A stretch of 33,640 nucleotides of DNA from an uncultured Muribaculaceae bacterium (GCA_910589425.1 CAJUSZ010000027.1:1-33640); one strand, 5' to 3'; positions 1 through 8,080 are shown, counted from the stretch's first letter. Translations and numbers: made by a program. The notes: generated from the sequence alone by a model not told the origin.

Positions 1-299
1 TAAGTTACGAATAATTTATCACTTGACCAAATTATTTTAAGACTGAATCAACTGAAATTCAGCTGTTTATGCCGCTTAATGTCCATTCCTGCATACTTTG
101 ATATCCGACTATAAAATATCGCTGCTTAGGTTATAACCAAGAGATTTTAAATGAAAGAGCCGTGCACTAATTTTGAAAAATTTTGGTAAAAATTTGTAAA
201 TATAAAATTTTATACTTATCTTTGGCCGCAGAATCACAATGCTGCCACCACGCTGTTTTTGTTTTTTGAATCATCCACTAACATAAAATATAAATATTT
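1..299. other. AT-rich upstream region without a gene
   Basis: I see no credible coding sequence here. The stretch is clearly more AT-rich than the rest of the window. Two octamers match the Bacteroidetes -7 consensus TAnnTTTG on the plus strand: TAATTTTG at 168-175 and TATCTTTG at 217-224. Only the second has a well-placed -33 element. The phrase TTTTG/ATTTG recurs about every 10 to 12 bases between 171 and 196. Whether the window cuts off the end of an upstream gene cannot be judged from what is visible. Confidence 0.6.
193..224 (+). promoter_or_regulatory. Bacteroidetes-type promoter of the C10 protease/serpin pair
   Basis: A -33 element TTTG at 193-196 is followed by a 20-base spacer and the -7 element TATCTTTG at 217-224. 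This fits the Bacteroidetes primary sigma factor consensus. Transcription would begin roughly at 230-235, leaving a leader of about 65 bases before the start codon at 300. The promoter 5' of the gene at 29904 has the same -7 octamer and the same spacer. Confidence 0.7.
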
Positions 300-1580
300 A
301 TGAAGAAACCATTTCTTAAATCACTGGCAATCATCTCAGTCAGTTCGATTGCCGCAATCGGGTTCTCCGGTTGCTCTCAGGAAGATGTCGCGATGGACAC
401 ATCGCGAGAAACCAATGTGATAGCCTGTTCTCCAATAAAAATTCCTCTTTCCGAAGCAATGGGTAACGCTGAACGTGTGATGCGTTTGATCGAAAACGAA
501 AAAGGCACGCGTACGCGTACTCTCGAGAAAGTGGAATATATTGCAACACAGGGTACAAGATCGGGAGATGCCGACACTCTCTTCTACGTTGTCAATTACT
601 CGGGTAACAACGGTTTTGCTGTCCTATCTGCCGACCGTCGTCTGCCGGAAGTCTATGCAATCTCCGACGAGGGGCATCTTGATATGAACGATACAGTTGA
701 AAACAAAGGCCTGGCCGTGTTTTTCAGCAGTTTACCGACATTGCCTCCGATTGGAGTTGACACTATCATCACAGAACCAATAAATCCTCCTGCTCCTGAT
801 GTGGTGGATAATTCCTACAGGATAGGCCCTTTGCTTGATTCAAGAGTCAGAAGATGGCATCAGGATTCTCCTTTCAACAGTGGATGCCCGTTGCTACCGA
901 CTTCAAACAACCGTTTACAGCGTGCCCGTGTGGGATGCGTTCCTTTGGCGGTAGGAATGATCATGAGTTTTTATGAGTGGCCGATAAGTCACGACGGCAC
1001 AATCTTCAACTGGAATCACATGAAAAATGTGGATCCTACATTATCACTGGATCTATTGGGTTCTCTTCCATCTTTGCAGCGTCCATTGTCAATCCTGCTG
1101 GCATCATTGGGTGACAAGGATAATCTGTGGTGTAACTATGGGTTGAAAGCAACATCGACTTTTCTTGGAGGAGATCATGAAAACATACGTAATACGTTTG
1201 AGAACTTCGGTTACAGGCGTCCATCGAATTTCAGAAATTTTTCCAACAATTCAATGAAGGAGGTGATAGATCAAAATAGACCAGCCCTGATCTATGGCTT
1301 CAATCATATGTGGATAGTGGACGGATTGATCTTTGATGATGATGTCGAATACAAGAAGCCTGGGGAAATGACCTATTGGAAGAACGGAGCCGGACTTATG
1401 TTCCATCTTGTATGGGGTTGGAACAGCGACTGCAATGGATACTTCAGGTTTGACAATGGATTTGAACGTCTGAAGAATTTCTATGATGTGGATGATCCGG
1501 AGTGGCAGGAATTTTGGAATGAAAAGATTGAGCCTTATAAGACTTTATATTTTTCAGGAGATTTTGAACCGTTAAAATAA
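300..1580 (+). CDS. C10 family (streptopain-like) cysteine protease, lipoprotein
   Basis: This is a 426-residue predicted preproenzyme of the SpeB/streptopain class (MEROPS C10). The N-terminus has a signal peptide ending in a lipobox-like FSGC with lipid Cys25, followed by SQED, an acidic stretch of the kind that directs Bacteroidetes lipoproteins to the cell surface. Residues 45-125 look like a C10 propeptide (GFAVLSADRRLPEVYA). The mature domain carries GCVPLAVGM with the likely nucleophile Cys213, NHMWIVDG with the likely catalytic His336, and a downstream VWGWNSDCNGYF segment corresponding to the Trp/Gly-rich C10 loop. It should be an endopeptidase acting outside the cell after removal of the propeptide. 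The adjacent serpin, 36 bases downstream, suggests a protease-inhibitor pair. GC content is lower than in the housekeeping genes that follow. The family call is secure; substrates are unknown. Confidence 0.9.
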   Translation: MKKPFLKSLAIISVSSIAAIGFSGCSQEDVAMDTSRETNVIACSPIKIPLSEAMGNAERVMRLIENEKGTRTRTLEKVEYIATQGTRSGDADTLFYVVNYSGNNGFAVLSADRRLPEVYAISDEGHLDMNDTVENKGLAVFFSSLPTLPPIGVDTIITEPINPPAPDVVDNSYRIGPLLDSRVRRWHQDSPFNSGCPLLPTSNNRLQRARVGCVPLAVGMIMSFYEWPISHDGTIFNWNHMKNVDPTLSLDLLGSLPSLQRPLSILLASLGDKDNLWCNYGLKATSTFLGGDHENIRNTFENFGYRRPSNFRNFSNNSMKEVIDQNRPALIYGFNHMWIVDGLIFDDDVEYKKPGEMTYWKNGAGLMFHLVWGWNSDCNGYFRFDNGFERLKNFYDVDDPEWQEFWNEKIEPYKTLYFSGDFEPLK

Positions 1581-1616
1581 GAGATCTAAGTTTTTTGAAG
1601 TAAAAAAACATGCACT

Positions 1617-2843
1617 ATGATTAAAAAAAATATGATGATTGCCGCAATGGCGCTTGCCATGTCGGTTGGAATAGGTTCATGTAGCTCTGCGGAAGAACCC
1701 GGCGGCGGCTCTGTAGGGAATAATGGCTCAGTTGCAGGAGCAGTGGAGATTATGCCAGCCGAACGTAAGTTCGCGATGGATCTGCTCGACAAGGTCATGG
1801 AAGTTTCCTGCGAGGATGAGAATGTGGTGGTGTCCCCGCTGAGTCTGTCGCTTGCTGTCTCGATGACAGCCAACGGAGCGCAGGGAAACACGCTTCAGGA
1901 GATCCTCAACACTATTTACGGTCCGGGTATGAGTCTGGAGGAGATGAACAGACGCTGCAAGACCACTGTCGCTTCGCTGGCGAACAGGGACGATGTCGGG
2001 ATCAGTCTCGCCAATTCCCTGTGGATAGACAAGACATATACGGTGTTCGACGACTTCATATCAAAGACGGGCGATGTGTTCTCAGCCGAAGTGAGGATTG
2101 TGGAGGATCTGACTTCCGACGATTCCAGAATCGCTTTGAACAGCTGGGTCTCGGATGCCACCGGAGGAAAGATCGCAGGGATACTCGAGGGCAACATCGA
2201 GCGTCGTACGGCCGCGCTTGTCAACGCTCTTTATCTGTGCGGCCGCTGGGCGCAGCCGTTTGACAAGGATATGACCGAAGAGGGCAGTTTCACCACTTCG
2301 GCCGGGAAGACAGTGAAGACAAGCATGATGCGGGACAGGAACAGCCGGAGATTTGTTGACGGCGGAAGTTACAGATCCGTCATCCTTCCTCTCCGTGGCG
2401 ACCTTGAGATGGAGATAGTCCTTCCGTCGGAGAAGATCTCTCCGCGCACTATACTGCACATGCTGGCCTCGGGTGATCCACGCACCGCGGAGGAATGCAT
2501 TGTGGATCTCAGTCTGCCGAGATTCAGTGCCGAGTATGGCAATTCCGATATGGTGGATATAGTCAAAGCGCTTGGGATCAAGGATGCATGCGATGGCGCA
2601 AGATCTTCCTACGGACTGCTGTCTCCGGATAACTTTATGATAGAAAAGATTATACAGAAGTCGCGAGTGTCGGTGGACGAGAACGGAGTAGAGGCTGCCT
2701 CCGCTACTGTTCTTCGAGGATGTCTCTCCCCCGGATCTGAAGATAAGGTTGTGAGATTGACCGTGGATCGTCCTTTCCTCTTCATCATCCGCTGCACACA
2801 GACGGGTTCGATACTTTTCAACGGAATTATCAATTCGCTCTGA
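1617..2843 (+). CDS. Serpin family protease inhibitor, lipoprotein
   Basis: This 408-residue protein has full serpin length. A signal peptide ends in GIGSC, giving lipid Cys22, then SSAEEPGGG, so it is probably a surface-exposed lipoprotein like its neighbour. Serpin hallmarks are NVVVSPLSLSLAVSMTANGAQG near residue 65, the hinge VDENGVEAASATV at 353-365, and the C-terminal DRPFLFIIRCTQTGSILFNG. Counting from the hinge as in alpha-1-antitrypsin puts P1 near Ser371, P2 at Leu370 and a cysteine at P3. Serpins trap proteases covalently, and some (for example CrmA) inhibit cysteine proteases. The ATG at 1617 is preceded by an A-rich stretch. The gene sits 36 bases behind the C10 protease and ends at a strong hairpin, so the two are probably one transcript. 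The identity of the inhibited protease is inference. Confidence 0.92.
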   Translation: MIKKNMMIAAMALAMSVGIGSCSSAEEPGGGSVGNNGSVAGAVEIMPAERKFAMDLLDKVMEVSCEDENVVVSPLSLSLAVSMTANGAQGNTLQEILNTIYGPGMSLEEMNRRCKTTVASLANRDDVGISLANSLWIDKTYTVFDDFISKTGDVFSAEVRIVEDLTSDDSRIALNSWVSDATGGKIAGILEGNIERRTAALVNALYLCGRWAQPFDKDMTEEGSFTTSAGKTVKTSMMRDRNSRRFVDGGSYRSVILPLRGDLEMEIVLPSEKISPRTILHMLASGDPRTAEECIVDLSLPRFSAEYGNSDMVDIVKALGIKDACDGARSSYGLLSPDNFMIEKIIQKSRVSVDENGVEAASATVLRGCLSPGSEDKVVRLTVDRPFLFIIRCTQTGSILFNGIINSL

Positions 2844-2866
2844 AGCTATAAACTCAAAACGCGGTG

Positions 2867-2895
2867 GAGGCTGTCTGACATATTCAGGCGGCCTC
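2867..2895 (+). terminator. Intrinsic terminator after the serpin gene
   Basis: A 12-base-pair stem with two G-U pairs (arms 2867-2878 and 2884-2895, loop CATAT) is followed by a pyrimidine-rich run (TTTCCGTTTCCCTTT). It lies 23 bases after the serpin stop and separates that pair from the yqeY operon. Confidence 0.75.
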
Positions 2896-2975
2896 TTTCC
2901 GTTTCCCTTTCGGCCGGTTGACTTTACAAACCTGTCATAAATGGCGAAAGATTAGGATATTCGGGAAATTTTCCT

Positions 2976-2983
2976 TATTTTTG
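2976..2983 (+). promoter_or_regulatory. Probable promoter (-7 element) of the yqeY-serS-purC operon
   Basis: TATTTTTG matches the Bacteroidetes TAnnTTTG element. A -33 element is only partial (TTAG near 2952). Transcription would start near 2990, giving a leader of roughly 115 bases that contains a short GACGG/CCGTC inverted repeat (2996-3000 and about 3013-3020). Confidence 0.6.
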
Positions 2984-3106
2984 CGTTTTGATAGTGACGG
3001 CTTTTTTCCCCGTCCGGCGCCCGGATGAGTGGCGGCGAGGAGAAAGTCCTGTGTAAGAATTTTATTATCAGAATATTATCTTAGAAATCCCAGCATACAG
3101 ACAATA

Positions 3107-3562
3107 ATGGATCTTTTTGACACAATCAGCGAAGACATAAAGAAGGCGATGCTGGCGCGCGACAAAGTGCGCCTTGAGGCATTGCGCGGCATAAAGAAGG
3201 AATTTCTCGAGGCCAGGGCGGCCAAGGGAGCCAACGGTGAACTCTCCGCGGAGACAGCCGTCAGGATTATGGTGAAGATGGTCAAACAGCGCAAGGAGAG
3301 CGCCCGCATCTATGCGGACAACAACCGTCCGGAACTCGAGGCCGCCGAGCTGGCCGAGGCAGCCGTGATCGAGGAATATCTCCCCAGGCAGCTTTCCGCC
3401 GCAGAGCTGGAGGCCGAGATCCGCGCCATAGTGGCCGAGACCGGCGCCTCCTCCCCCAGGGAGATGGGCAAGGTGATGGGAGTGGCCACCAAGCGTCTCG
3501 CCGGCCGCGCCGAGGGCCGCGCCGTCTCCGAGATGGTGAAGACCGTACTCAATAATCTTTAA
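3107..3562 (+). CDS. YqeY/GatB-like domain protein
   Basis: This is a small 151-residue helical protein of the YqeY family, related to the C-terminal tRNA-binding tail domain of the GatB amidotransferase subunit. I placed the start at the ATG at 3107 because MDLFDTISEDIKKAMLARDKVRLEALRGIKKEFLEA is the typical family N-terminus and the length then fits the family; the open frame extends 26 codons further upstream but that part lies in the leader. Family features include IKKAMLARDKVRLEALR near residues 10-27, QRKESARIYADNNRPELAEKE-like sequence in the middle, EEYLPRQLS, and MGKVMGVATKRLAGRAEG near the end. The exact role of YqeY proteins is unsettled. It is 12 bases upstream of serS, consistent with a tRNA-related function. 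Confidence 0.85.
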   Translation: MDLFDTISEDIKKAMLARDKVRLEALRGIKKEFLEARAAKGANGELSAETAVRIMVKMVKQRKESARIYADNNRPELEAAELAEAAVIEEYLPRQLSAAELEAEIRAIVAETGASSPREMGKVMGVATKRLAGRAEGRAVSEMVKTVLNNL

Positions 3563-3574
3563 TCCTGACCGACC

Positions 3575-4846
3575 ATGCTTACACTACAGACTATAAAAGC
3601 GGATCCTGAATTTGTGATCGGGCGCCTTGCCGTCAAAGGCTTCGACGGCCGCGCTGTCATAACCGAAATACTGGAGATCGACGCCGAGCGCCGCCGTCTC
3701 CAGCAGAAATGCGACGCCGACGCGTCCACGCTCAAGAAGCTCGCCGCCTCGATCGGCGCCCTCATGAAGCAGGGCGACCGCGAGGGAGCCGAAAAGGCGA
3801 AAGAGGAAGTGGCCCGCCTCAAGGGCGAGGCCAAGGGGATGCACGACCGCCTCGAGGAGTGCGAGCGGAAGATGACCGATCTTCTGCTGACCGTGCCCAA
3901 TCTCCCCTGCGCCGAGGTTCCCGAGGGACTGACGGCGGCCGACAATGTCGTGGTCAAGACCGGCGGCGAGATCCCTCCGCTGGGCGACGACGCGCTGCCC
4001 CACTGGGAGCTGGCGAAGAAATACGGCATCATCGACTTCGAGCTTGGAGTGAAGGTTACAGGCGCCGGATTCCCGTTCTATGTCGGCAAGGGGGCGCGTC
4101 TGCAGCGTGCCCTGATCCAGTTCTTCCTCGACGAGGCGTGGAAGGCCGGCTATGTGGAGGTGGAGCCTCCGTTCGTGGTCAACGAGGCGTCGGGCTACGG
4201 CACGGGTCAGCTTCCCGACAAGGAGGGACAGATGTACCATGTGCCTGTCGACGGACTCTATCTGATCCCGACGGCCGAAGTCCCGGTAACGAACATCTAC
4301 CGCGACGTCATCCTCGAGGAGCGCGATCTTCCCCGCAAGAACTGCGCCTATTCCCCCTGCTGGCGCCGCGAGGCCGGAAGCTACGGCAAGGATGTGCGCG
4401 GGCTCAACCGTCTCCACCAGTTCGACAAGGTGGAGATCGTGCGCATAGAGAAGCCAGAGAACAGCTACGCCGCCCTGGAGGAGATGAAGGCCCATGTGGA
4501 GGGGCTTCTCGAAAAGCTCGGCCTGCCCTGGCACATATTGCGTCTCTGCGGCGGCGACATGTCGTTCACCTCGGCCATCACCTACGACTTCGAGGTATGG
4601 TCCGCCGCGCAGCAGCGCTGGCTCGAGGTCTCGTCGGTCTCCAACTTCGAGAGCTATCAGGCCAACCGCCTCAAATGCCGCTACCGCGACGGAGGCAAGA
4701 AGACCCAGCTCTGCCACACTCTGAACGGTTCGGCGCTCGCCCTGCCGCGCATCGTGGCCGCCCTGCTTGAGAACAACCAGACGCCGGAGGGGATCGTCGT
4801 TCCGGAATGTCTGCGCAAATACACCGGCTTCGACATCATAGACTGA
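3575..4846 (+). CDS. serS: Serine--tRNA ligase
   Basis: This cytoplasmic class II aminoacyl-tRNA synthetase of 423 residues, the usual length, charges tRNA-Ser with serine. The N-terminus (MLTLQTIKADPEFVIGRLAVKG) leads into a long charged coiled-coil arm at about residues 30-105, which in this family grips the tRNA long variable arm. The catalytic core shows LIPTAEVPVTN, motif 2 around CWRREAGSYGKDVRGLNRLHQF (about 262-284) and motif 3 LNGSALALPRIVAALLEN near 382-400. All expected motifs are intact. It is co-oriented with yqeY (12 bases apart) and with the pseudokinase gene (46 bases downstream). High GC gives long reading frames in other phases, which are shadows. Confidence 0.97.
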   Translation: MLTLQTIKADPEFVIGRLAVKGFDGRAVITEILEIDAERRRLQQKCDADASTLKKLAASIGALMKQGDREGAEKAKEEVARLKGEAKGMHDRLEECERKMTDLLLTVPNLPCAEVPEGLTAADNVVVKTGGEIPPLGDDALPHWELAKKYGIIDFELGVKVTGAGFPFYVGKGARLQRALIQFFLDEAWKAGYVEVEPPFVVNEASGYGTGQLPDKEGQMYHVPVDGLYLIPTAEVPVTNIYRDVILEERDLPRKNCAYSPCWRREAGSYGKDVRGLNRLHQFDKVEIVRIEKPENSYAALEEMKAHVEGLLEKLGLPWHILRLCGGDMSFTSAITYDFEVWSAAQQRWLEVSSVSNFESYQANRLKCRYRDGGKKTQLCHTLNGSALALPRIVAALLENNQTPEGIVVPECLRKYTGFDIID

Positions 4847-4892
4847 TCCGCCGCCCCCAAAAAGTAAAACACCCCTAAACACTCTGAAGACT

Positions 4893-5687
4893 ATGAGCAA
4901 ACATACCAGCGACTCCGGCGCCTACATCAGCAAGGAGGAAAAGAAAATACCGATCAACGATCCGACCGGAAAATGGAGCGATCTGACGCTTCTTCCCGAA
5001 TGGAGTGAGAAATACTACGACGTCTACACGGCGCGCAAGCATGGCAAATGGGTGATGCTCAAAGCGTTGAAAAAAGAGTATGCCGACGATCCGGAGTATC
5101 GGAAGATGCTCGGCCGCGAGTTTGACACACGCTATAATCTGGCTCATCCCAACATAGTGATGGTCAACGATTTCGAGGATGTGCCCGGCGCCGGGCTGTC
5201 GATAATAACCGACGACGTCTACGGCTATTCGCTGCGCCGGCTGATCGACGAGAAGCGTCTGACGCCGAAGATCATCCACCGGCTCCAGACCCAGCTTCCC
5301 GACGCGATGGAATATATCCAGGAAAACCATATCGTGCATCATCCCATCACTCCGGACACGATCATCTTTACCGAATACAACGAGAACCTCAAGCTGATCA
5401 ACGTAGGCTACGACCAGCAGGAGGAACTCAGCGAGCAGGACACGTCCGAGGATCTGCGCAGCTACGGGCGCGTCCTCAACGAGGTCCTCGACCATCTTCC
5501 CACGTCGCTGCCGCGGCTGCGGAAAGTGGCCCGCAGATGCGAGGGGAAGGACCGTCCTTTCCGCAGCATCCAGGATCTTCAGCTCGCCCTCGAGAAGCGC
5601 AGCGCAAACCAGATCTACATATTCCTCTCCATCTTCATCTGCCTGATGATCCTGCTGCTCGTCTGGCTCGTATGGGGTGGAAACTGA
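4893..5687 (+). CDS. Membrane-anchored protein kinase-like protein (predicted pseudokinase)
   Basis: This 264-residue protein has a eukaryotic-type Ser/Thr kinase fold ending in one transmembrane helix (about 241-261, FLSIFICLMILLLVWLVW) and a three-residue tail, so the kinase-like domain should face the cytoplasm. The beta-3 lysine (Lys57 in MLKAL) and helix-C glutamate (Glu76 in REFDTRYNLAHPNIV) are present. The catalytic elements are not: the HRD position reads HHP (149-151), the KPDN loop reads TPDT (153-156), DFG reads NVG (170-172), and the glycine-rich loop is unrecognisable. It is therefore probably catalytically dead and may act as a scaffold or nucleotide-binding regulator. It is 46 bases after serS, and the next gene starts inside its 3' end, which implies translational coupling. 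Its partner is unknown. Confidence 0.8.
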   Translation: MSKHTSDSGAYISKEEKKIPINDPTGKWSDLTLLPEWSEKYYDVYTARKHGKWVMLKALKKEYADDPEYRKMLGREFDTRYNLAHPNIVMVNDFEDVPGAGLSIITDDVYGYSLRRLIDEKRLTPKIIHRLQTQLPDAMEYIQENHIVHHPITPDTIIFTEYNENLKLINVGYDQQEELSEQDTSEDLRSYGRVLNEVLDHLPTSLPRLRKVARRCEGKDRPFRSIQDLQLALEKRSANQIYIFLSIFICLMILLLVWLVWGGN

Positions 5688-6831
5688 TAAAAAAAGAAAG
5701 AAAGTGCTTGAGATAAGACAGATAGGGACATCGAAAAAGGAGCTGAGGGAGTTCACCCGCTTTCAGGTGGATCTTTACGCCGGCAATCCTTACTATGTCC
5801 CGCCGCTGATCAGCGACGATGTGCGCACGCTCAGCCCGGCCGACAATCCGGCCTTCGATTTCTGCGAGGCCGCATGCTTCATGGCCTACCGCGACGGAAA
5901 GCCCGTAGGCCGGATAGCCGCCATCATCAACCATCAGGTCAACGCCGACAGCAAGCGCCGCAACGCACGCTTCGGTTTCGTGGACTTCATCGACGACCAC
6001 GAGGTCTCGGCGGCCCTTTTCAAAGCCGCCGGTGACTGGGCGAGGGCCAGGGGGATGGAGCGCCTCATCGGCCCGCTCGGATTCACCGACCTCGACCACG
6101 AGGGGATGCTCGTGGAGGGATTCAGGGAACTCTCCACGATGGCCACGATCTACAACTATCCATACTATCCGGAACACATGGAGCGGCTCGGCTTCCGGAA
6201 GGAATCGGACTGGATCGAGTTCGTCATGGATGTCCCGGACTCAATCCCCGACAAATATGCAAGGATAGCAGACATAGTGAGGAAGAAATTCAAGCTCCGC
6301 AACATCTCCTTCACGTCGCGCAAGCAGATAAAGGATGAATACGGACGGGCGCTTTTCCATCTCATAAACGAGGCCTACGACGGTCTTTATGAATATTCGC
6401 GTCTGTCGGAGAAGCAGATAGACTATTACATCTCGCTCTATCTCAATCTGCTCAACCTCGACCTTGTGAGCCTTGTCGTCGACGAGAAAGACCAGCTCGT
6501 AGGCGTCGGGATCTCCATGCCCTCGATGAGCCGCGCCCTCCAGAAATCGCGCGGAAAGATGCTTCCGCTCGGGTGGCTGCATCTGCTCAAGGGGCTGAAG
6601 GGGAAGAACGACCGTGTGGATCTGATGCTCGTGGCCGTGAAGCCCGAATATCAGAACAAAGGTGTCAACGCCCTGCTGTTCACGGATCTGATCCCGAAAT
6701 ATATCAAATACGGCTTCAAATGGGCGGAGTCGAATCCCGAACTGGAGACCAACGGGAAAGTGCAGAGCCAGTGGGACTATTTCAAGCACCGGCAGCACCG
6801 CCGCCGCCGCTCTTTCTACAAGGATATCTGA
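5677..6831 (+). CDS. GNAT-like N-acetyltransferase family protein
   Basis: This is a 384-residue protein with two acetyltransferase-like halves. The N-terminal half has FTRFQVDLYAGNPYYVPPLISDD, then FMAYRDGKPVGRIAAIIN (beta-4-like, about residues 67-84). The C-terminal half has LVSLVVDEKDQLVGVGISMPS and VDLMLVAVKPEYQNKGVNALLF (about 307-330), which resembles the acetyl-CoA-binding motif A. The protein lacks a signal peptide and should be cytoplasmic. Its substrate is not recognisable. I chose the GTG at 5677, which overlaps the last 11 bases of the pseudokinase gene; an alternative GTG lies nine codons further in at 5704. The overlap suggests coupled translation. purC follows after 30 bases. 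Confidence 0.75.
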   Translation: METDKKRKKVLEIRQIGTSKKELREFTRFQVDLYAGNPYYVPPLISDDVRTLSPADNPAFDFCEAACFMAYRDGKPVGRIAAIINHQVNADSKRRNARFGFVDFIDDHEVSAALFKAAGDWARARGMERLIGPLGFTDLDHEGMLVEGFRELSTMATIYNYPYYPEHMERLGFRKESDWIEFVMDVPDSIPDKYARIADIVRKKFKLRNISFTSRKQIKDEYGRALFHLINEAYDGLYEYSRLSEKQIDYYISLYLNLLNLDLVSLVVDEKDQLVGVGISMPSMSRALQKSRGKMLPLGWLHLLKGLKGKNDRVDLMLVAVKPEYQNKGVNALLFTDLIPKYIKYGFKWAESNPELETNGKVQSQWDYFKHRQHRRRRSFYKDI

Positions 6832-6861
6832 ACCAACTGAACCAGACATAACAACCGCATC

Positions 6862-7809
6862 ATGAACACGCTTGTAAATACAGATTTCAAATTCAACGGA
6901 CAGAAATCCGTCTACCACGGGAAGGTCCGCGACGTATACGACATCGACGACAGATATATCGTCATGGTAGCCACCGACCGAATCTCGGCCTTCGACGTGG
7001 TGCTTCCAAAGGGTATTCCTTTCAAGGGACAGGTACTCAATCAGATAGCTGCCGGATTCCTCGACGCCACAGCCGACATCGTCCCCAACTGGAAAATCGC
7101 CGTCCCCGATCCGATGGTTACCGTGGGCCACAAATGCGAGCCGCTGAAGATAGAGATGATCGTGCGCGGCTATCTCGCCGGATCGGCATGGCGCGACTAC
7201 GCCGCCGGAGCGCGGGAGATCTGCGGGGTTCCTCTTCCCGACGGACTGAGGGAGAACCAGAAGCTCGACGCCCCGATCCTGACCCCGACCACAAAGGCCG
7301 ACGCCGGCCACGACGAGAACATCTCGCGTCAGGAGATAATAGCACGCGGCATAGTGGATGAGGAGATCTACGCCCAGGTGGAGAAATACGCCCTTGCGCT
7401 CTTCGCCCGCGGCACAGAGCTGGCCGCAAGCCACGGACTGATACTGGTCGACACCAAATATGAGTTCGGACTTCTCGACGGCAAGGTGATCCTGATCGAC
7501 GAGATCCACACGCCCGACTCGTCGCGCTATTTCTATGCCGCCGAATACGCCTCCCGCTTCGAAAAAGGGGAGCCGCAGCGCCAGCTGTCGAAAGAGTTCG
7601 TGCGCCAGTGGCTCATATCCAACGGATTCATGGGCAAGCCCGGAGAGAAAGTGCCGGAGATGACCGATGAATACTGCGACGAAGTGAGCCAGCGCTACAT
7701 CGAGCTTTACGAACATATCACCGGCAGGAAATTCGAGCCGGGATGCTCATGCCTCCCGCTCGCGGAGAGAATAGGCCGCAACGTGGCCGACTGCCTCGCC
7801 AAGCTCTGA
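6862..7809 (+). CDS. purC: Phosphoribosylaminoimidazole-succinocarboxamide synthase (SAICAR synthetase)
   Basis: This 315-residue cytoplasmic enzyme of de novo purine synthesis condenses CAIR with aspartate using ATP to give SAICAR. Family signatures are the N-terminal GKVRDVYDIDDRYIVMVATDRISAFD, MIVRGYLAGSAWRDY in the middle and LVDTKYEFGLLDGKVILIDEIHTPDSSRY near residues 193-220. The length fits the longer PurC form found in Bacteroidetes and yeast rather than the ~240-residue enterobacterial form. It is the last gene of the run starting at yqeY and is followed 20 bases later by a terminator. No upstream regulatory RNA or own promoter is evident. Confidence 0.96.
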   Translation: MNTLVNTDFKFNGQKSVYHGKVRDVYDIDDRYIVMVATDRISAFDVVLPKGIPFKGQVLNQIAAGFLDATADIVPNWKIAVPDPMVTVGHKCEPLKIEMIVRGYLAGSAWRDYAAGAREICGVPLPDGLRENQKLDAPILTPTTKADAGHDENISRQEIIARGIVDEEIYAQVEKYALALFARGTELAASHGLILVDTKYEFGLLDGKVILIDEIHTPDSSRYFYAAEYASRFEKGEPQRQLSKEFVRQWLISNGFMGKPGEKVPEMTDEYCDEVSQRYIELYEHITGRKFEPGCSCLPLAERIGRNVADCLAKL

Positions 7810-7828
7810 CACAAGGCCGGAAAAACTT

Positions 7829-7866
7829 ACCGGGGGGAGGACGTCGGGCGACGCTTCCCCTCCGGT
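7829..7866 (+). terminator. Terminator after purC
   Basis: A GC-rich stem has outer arms ACCGG (7829-7833) and CCGGT (7862-7866), extended by GGGGAGG pairing with CTTCCCC around one bulge. An inner GTCG/CGAC helix sits in the loop. T-rich sequence follows at 7867-7878. It closes the yqeY-purC transcript. Confidence 0.7.
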
Positions 7867-7877
7867 TTCAGGATTTT

Positions 7878-7885
7878 TACATTTG
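7878..7885 (+). promoter_or_regulatory. Possible promoter -7 element for the gene at 8081
   Basis: TACATTTG fits TAnnTTTG and would give a leader of about 190 bases. No -33 element is seen at the right spacing, and the octamer overlaps the T-tract of the purC terminator, so this is a weak call. A near-match TAATTTTA lies at 8027-8034. Confidence 0.3.
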
Positions 7886-8000
7886 TTGCCAAACAAGCTC
7901 CCGGAGCCTGTTCTCATCATTTGCCAGACAAGTTCCCTGACACGGGATTTCTTTACAACTTTTCCGGTAACACCTTTCTCACTATACGGTTGCCGGACAT
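7886..8000. repeat. Three short direct repeats, TTGCCRRACA, upstream of a secreted protein gene
   Basis: TTGCCAAACAAGCTCCC (7886-7902) and TTGCCAGACAAGTTCCC (7921-7937) match at 15 of 17 bases and start 35 bases apart. A third, shorter copy TTGCCGGACAT is at 7990-8000. They could be regulator-binding sites or a decayed repeat. An 8-base inverted repeat follows (AAGTAACT at 8001-8008, AGTTACTT at 8038-8045). Confidence 0.5.
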
Positions 8001-8080
8001 AAGTAACTCTTTAATTAAATTACAACTAATTTTAAAAAGTTACTTATAACAGACAGAATTAACCTCAAACTGAAAGAATT

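Noticed and set aside
3029..3106. 26 extra N-terminal codons for the YqeY protein
   Set aside because: The family length and N-terminus fit the ATG at 3107, and the extension lies in the promoter-proximal leader.
3584..4900. 438-codon open frame on the minus strand opposite serS, and the 353-codon Arg-rich frame at 3709-4770
   Set aside because: serS is unmistakable in the plus strand. High GC removes stops from other phases. The alternative products have no domains and skewed composition.
6241..7716. 491-codon minus-strand open frame across the GNAT gene and purC
   Set aside because: It spans two real plus-strand genes and their junction, and its product has no recognisable family.
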